DNA of 6,434 nucleotides from an uncultured Eubacteriales bacterium (GTDB lineage Bacteria; Bacillota_A; Clostridia; Peptostreptococcales; Anaerovoracaceae), in assembly GCA_902774195.1 (NCBI GenBank), contig CACYHM010000058.1, forward strand, positions 1 to 6,434, written 5' to 3'. The notes beneath the pieces are model-generated. The model ran no database searches, had not been told where the DNA came from, and worked only from the letters and a program-made list of their open reading frames with translations. A program made the translations under genes and the position numbers. Shown here in pieces: positions 5,716 through 6,434 of this stretch. Each line of letters opens with the position of its first letter. The stretch's first letter is position 1.

Positions 5716-6434
5716 ATGTACAGCACAAGCGAAAGAATAAAGAGACTGAAGAACAACAGGAACGAGTATGTGCAGCTGGAAAACGTACAGCTTCTGGACG
5801 AATCCTACAGGGAAGCGATAGCGGAGTATGCGGACCGCCCTGTATGCGTCCAGTTTGCACGCGGACTCGAGAAGGCGCTGCAGAGAAGAAAAGTCATCAT
5901 TCTCGAAGATGATATCCTTGCGGGATTCCTTTTCAGGTACACGGTGAACGTGAATCTGCCGATGAAGACAGCGGCGGATTTCGATCCGGCCGGACGCGCC
6001 TCTGTCTCGATGGATGCAAGACGCGAGGCGGACGAGATACTTGCAGACGGATATGCAGAGGGAAGAGATGCTGAAGAACTTGAGGAATTCGTCTTCGGCG
6101 CATCGACGGGCCTCCTTACTCACTTCCATTCGGGGCACGTCCTTCCTGCTTACCGTAAACTGCTGGAAAAGGGATGGAAAGGCATCAGAGAAGAGATCAG
6201 AGAATCGCTCGCCGGTGCCGCGGCCGAAGATGAAAAGGCAGAGCTCGAGGCCTTCGGCATCGCTGCAGACGCCTGCAGCATGTATATCAGAAGATACCGC
6301 GATGAGGCTCTCAAAATGCTTGATGAAGCAGTAAAAAAGGCCGAGGCTGAAGACTCGGCTGAGAACATGAGACGAATGAGCGAACTTCGCAGGATGACCA
6401 TGGCGCTGTGGCATATCTCGACAGAACCTGCATC
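5716..6434 (+). CDS. Glycyl radical enzyme, pyruvate formate-lyase-like domain (3' end outside window)
   Basis: The reading frame opens at ATG 5716 and has no stop before the window ends, giving 239 N-terminal residues of a family whose members usually have about 780-850. Family marks: RIKRLKN at 7-13 with the following helix and SYREA at 30-34; the segment KVIILEDDILAGF at 59-71, equivalent to the IYPDELIVG-type strand; and GHVLPAYRKLLEKGWKGI at 140-157, a clear match to the family's GHVxPxYxxxLxxGxxGI. The ribosome binding site AGGAGA is at 5701-5706, nine bases before the ATG. Glycyl radical enzymes use a backbone glycyl radical and a cysteine thiyl radical for C-C, C-O, C-N or C-S cleavage and need a radical-SAM activase. 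The catalytic Cys and the C-terminal Gly motif lie outside the window, so the subtype (lyase, dehydratase, decarboxylase) cannot be assigned. It is probably co-transcribed with the kinase, 33 bases upstream. Confidence 0.82.
   Translation, partial: MYSTSERIKRLKNNRNEYVQLENVQLLDESYREAIAEYADRPVCVQFARGLEKALQRRKVIILEDDILAGFLFRYTVNVNLPMKTAADFDPAGRASVSMDARREADEILADGYAEGRDAEELEEFVFGASTGLLTHFHSGHVLPAYRKLLEKGWKGIREEIRESLAGAAAEDEKAELEAFGIAADACSMYIRRYRDEALKMLDEAVKKAEAEDSAENMRRMSELRRMTMALWHISTEPA

Noticed and set aside
4630..6414. A 594-codon open frame on the minus strand opposite mtnK and the glycyl radical enzyme gene.
   Set aside because: Its codons align exactly with the sense codons of both genes, which share a frame. 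Its openness only reflects the near absence of TTA, CTA and TCA sense codons. The translation has no recognisable domain, whereas both sense frames carry clear family motifs.
1..6434. CRISPR arrays, tRNA or rRNA genes, insertion sequences and phage genes.
   Set aside because: No regularly spaced repeats, cloverleaf-like sequence, transposase motifs or terminal inverted repeats were seen; the window is almost entirely covered by metabolic genes.

Overview
The window looks like bacterial accessory-metabolism DNA, most likely from an anaerobic member of the Bacillota (Clostridia-like). The reasons are strong AAGGAG/GAGGTGA-type ribosome binding sites, heavy AGA/AGG arginine use, tight operon spacing, and a glycyl radical enzyme, which is an oxygen-sensitive class. 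No ribosomal or other marker gene is present, so the taxonomic guess is weak. Coding density is very high and no stretch above 70 bases lacks a gene.

Layout. (1) Bases 2-3618, plus strand: the tail of an operon that begins left of the window. It holds a YqhD/BdhA-type iron-containing alcohol dehydrogenase (its first few residues lie outside the window), a D-2-hydroxyacid dehydrogenase, and an FGGY-family sugar kinase fused to the previous gene by a TAATG stop/start overlap. (2) Bases 3631-4401, minus strand: a DeoR-family regulator, convergent with the kinase and only 12 bases from it. (3) Bases 4402-4470: a compact divergent control region with two predicted face-to-face promoters, a perfect 6-bp-arm dyad and a wider inverted repeat. 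(4) Bases 4471-6434, plus strand: a methylthioribose kinase (MtnK-like) followed after 33 bases by a glycyl radical enzyme whose N-terminal 239 residues are in the window; the rest lies to the right.

How the genes may work together (inference). The set resembles the logic of fucose/rhamnose-propanediol fermentation: sugar kinase, then (outside the window) isomerase and aldolase, then reduction of the released aldehyde by an iron alcohol dehydrogenase, then a glycyl radical lyase acting on the resulting alcohol. With MtnK as the kinase, the natural input is 5-methylthioribose or 5-deoxyribose, the dead-end sugars left by S-adenosylmethionine enzymes. The known DHAP shunt turns methylthioribose into DHAP and methylthioacetaldehyde. 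An alcohol dehydrogenase could reduce that to methylthioethanol, and a glycyl radical enzyme could in principle cleave it to methanethiol and acetaldehyde. This last step is speculative, but it is the most interesting hypothesis in the window. The 2-hydroxyacid dehydrogenase and FGGY kinase do not fit that scheme in an obvious way and may serve a second sugar or sugar-acid branch under the same DeoR regulator.
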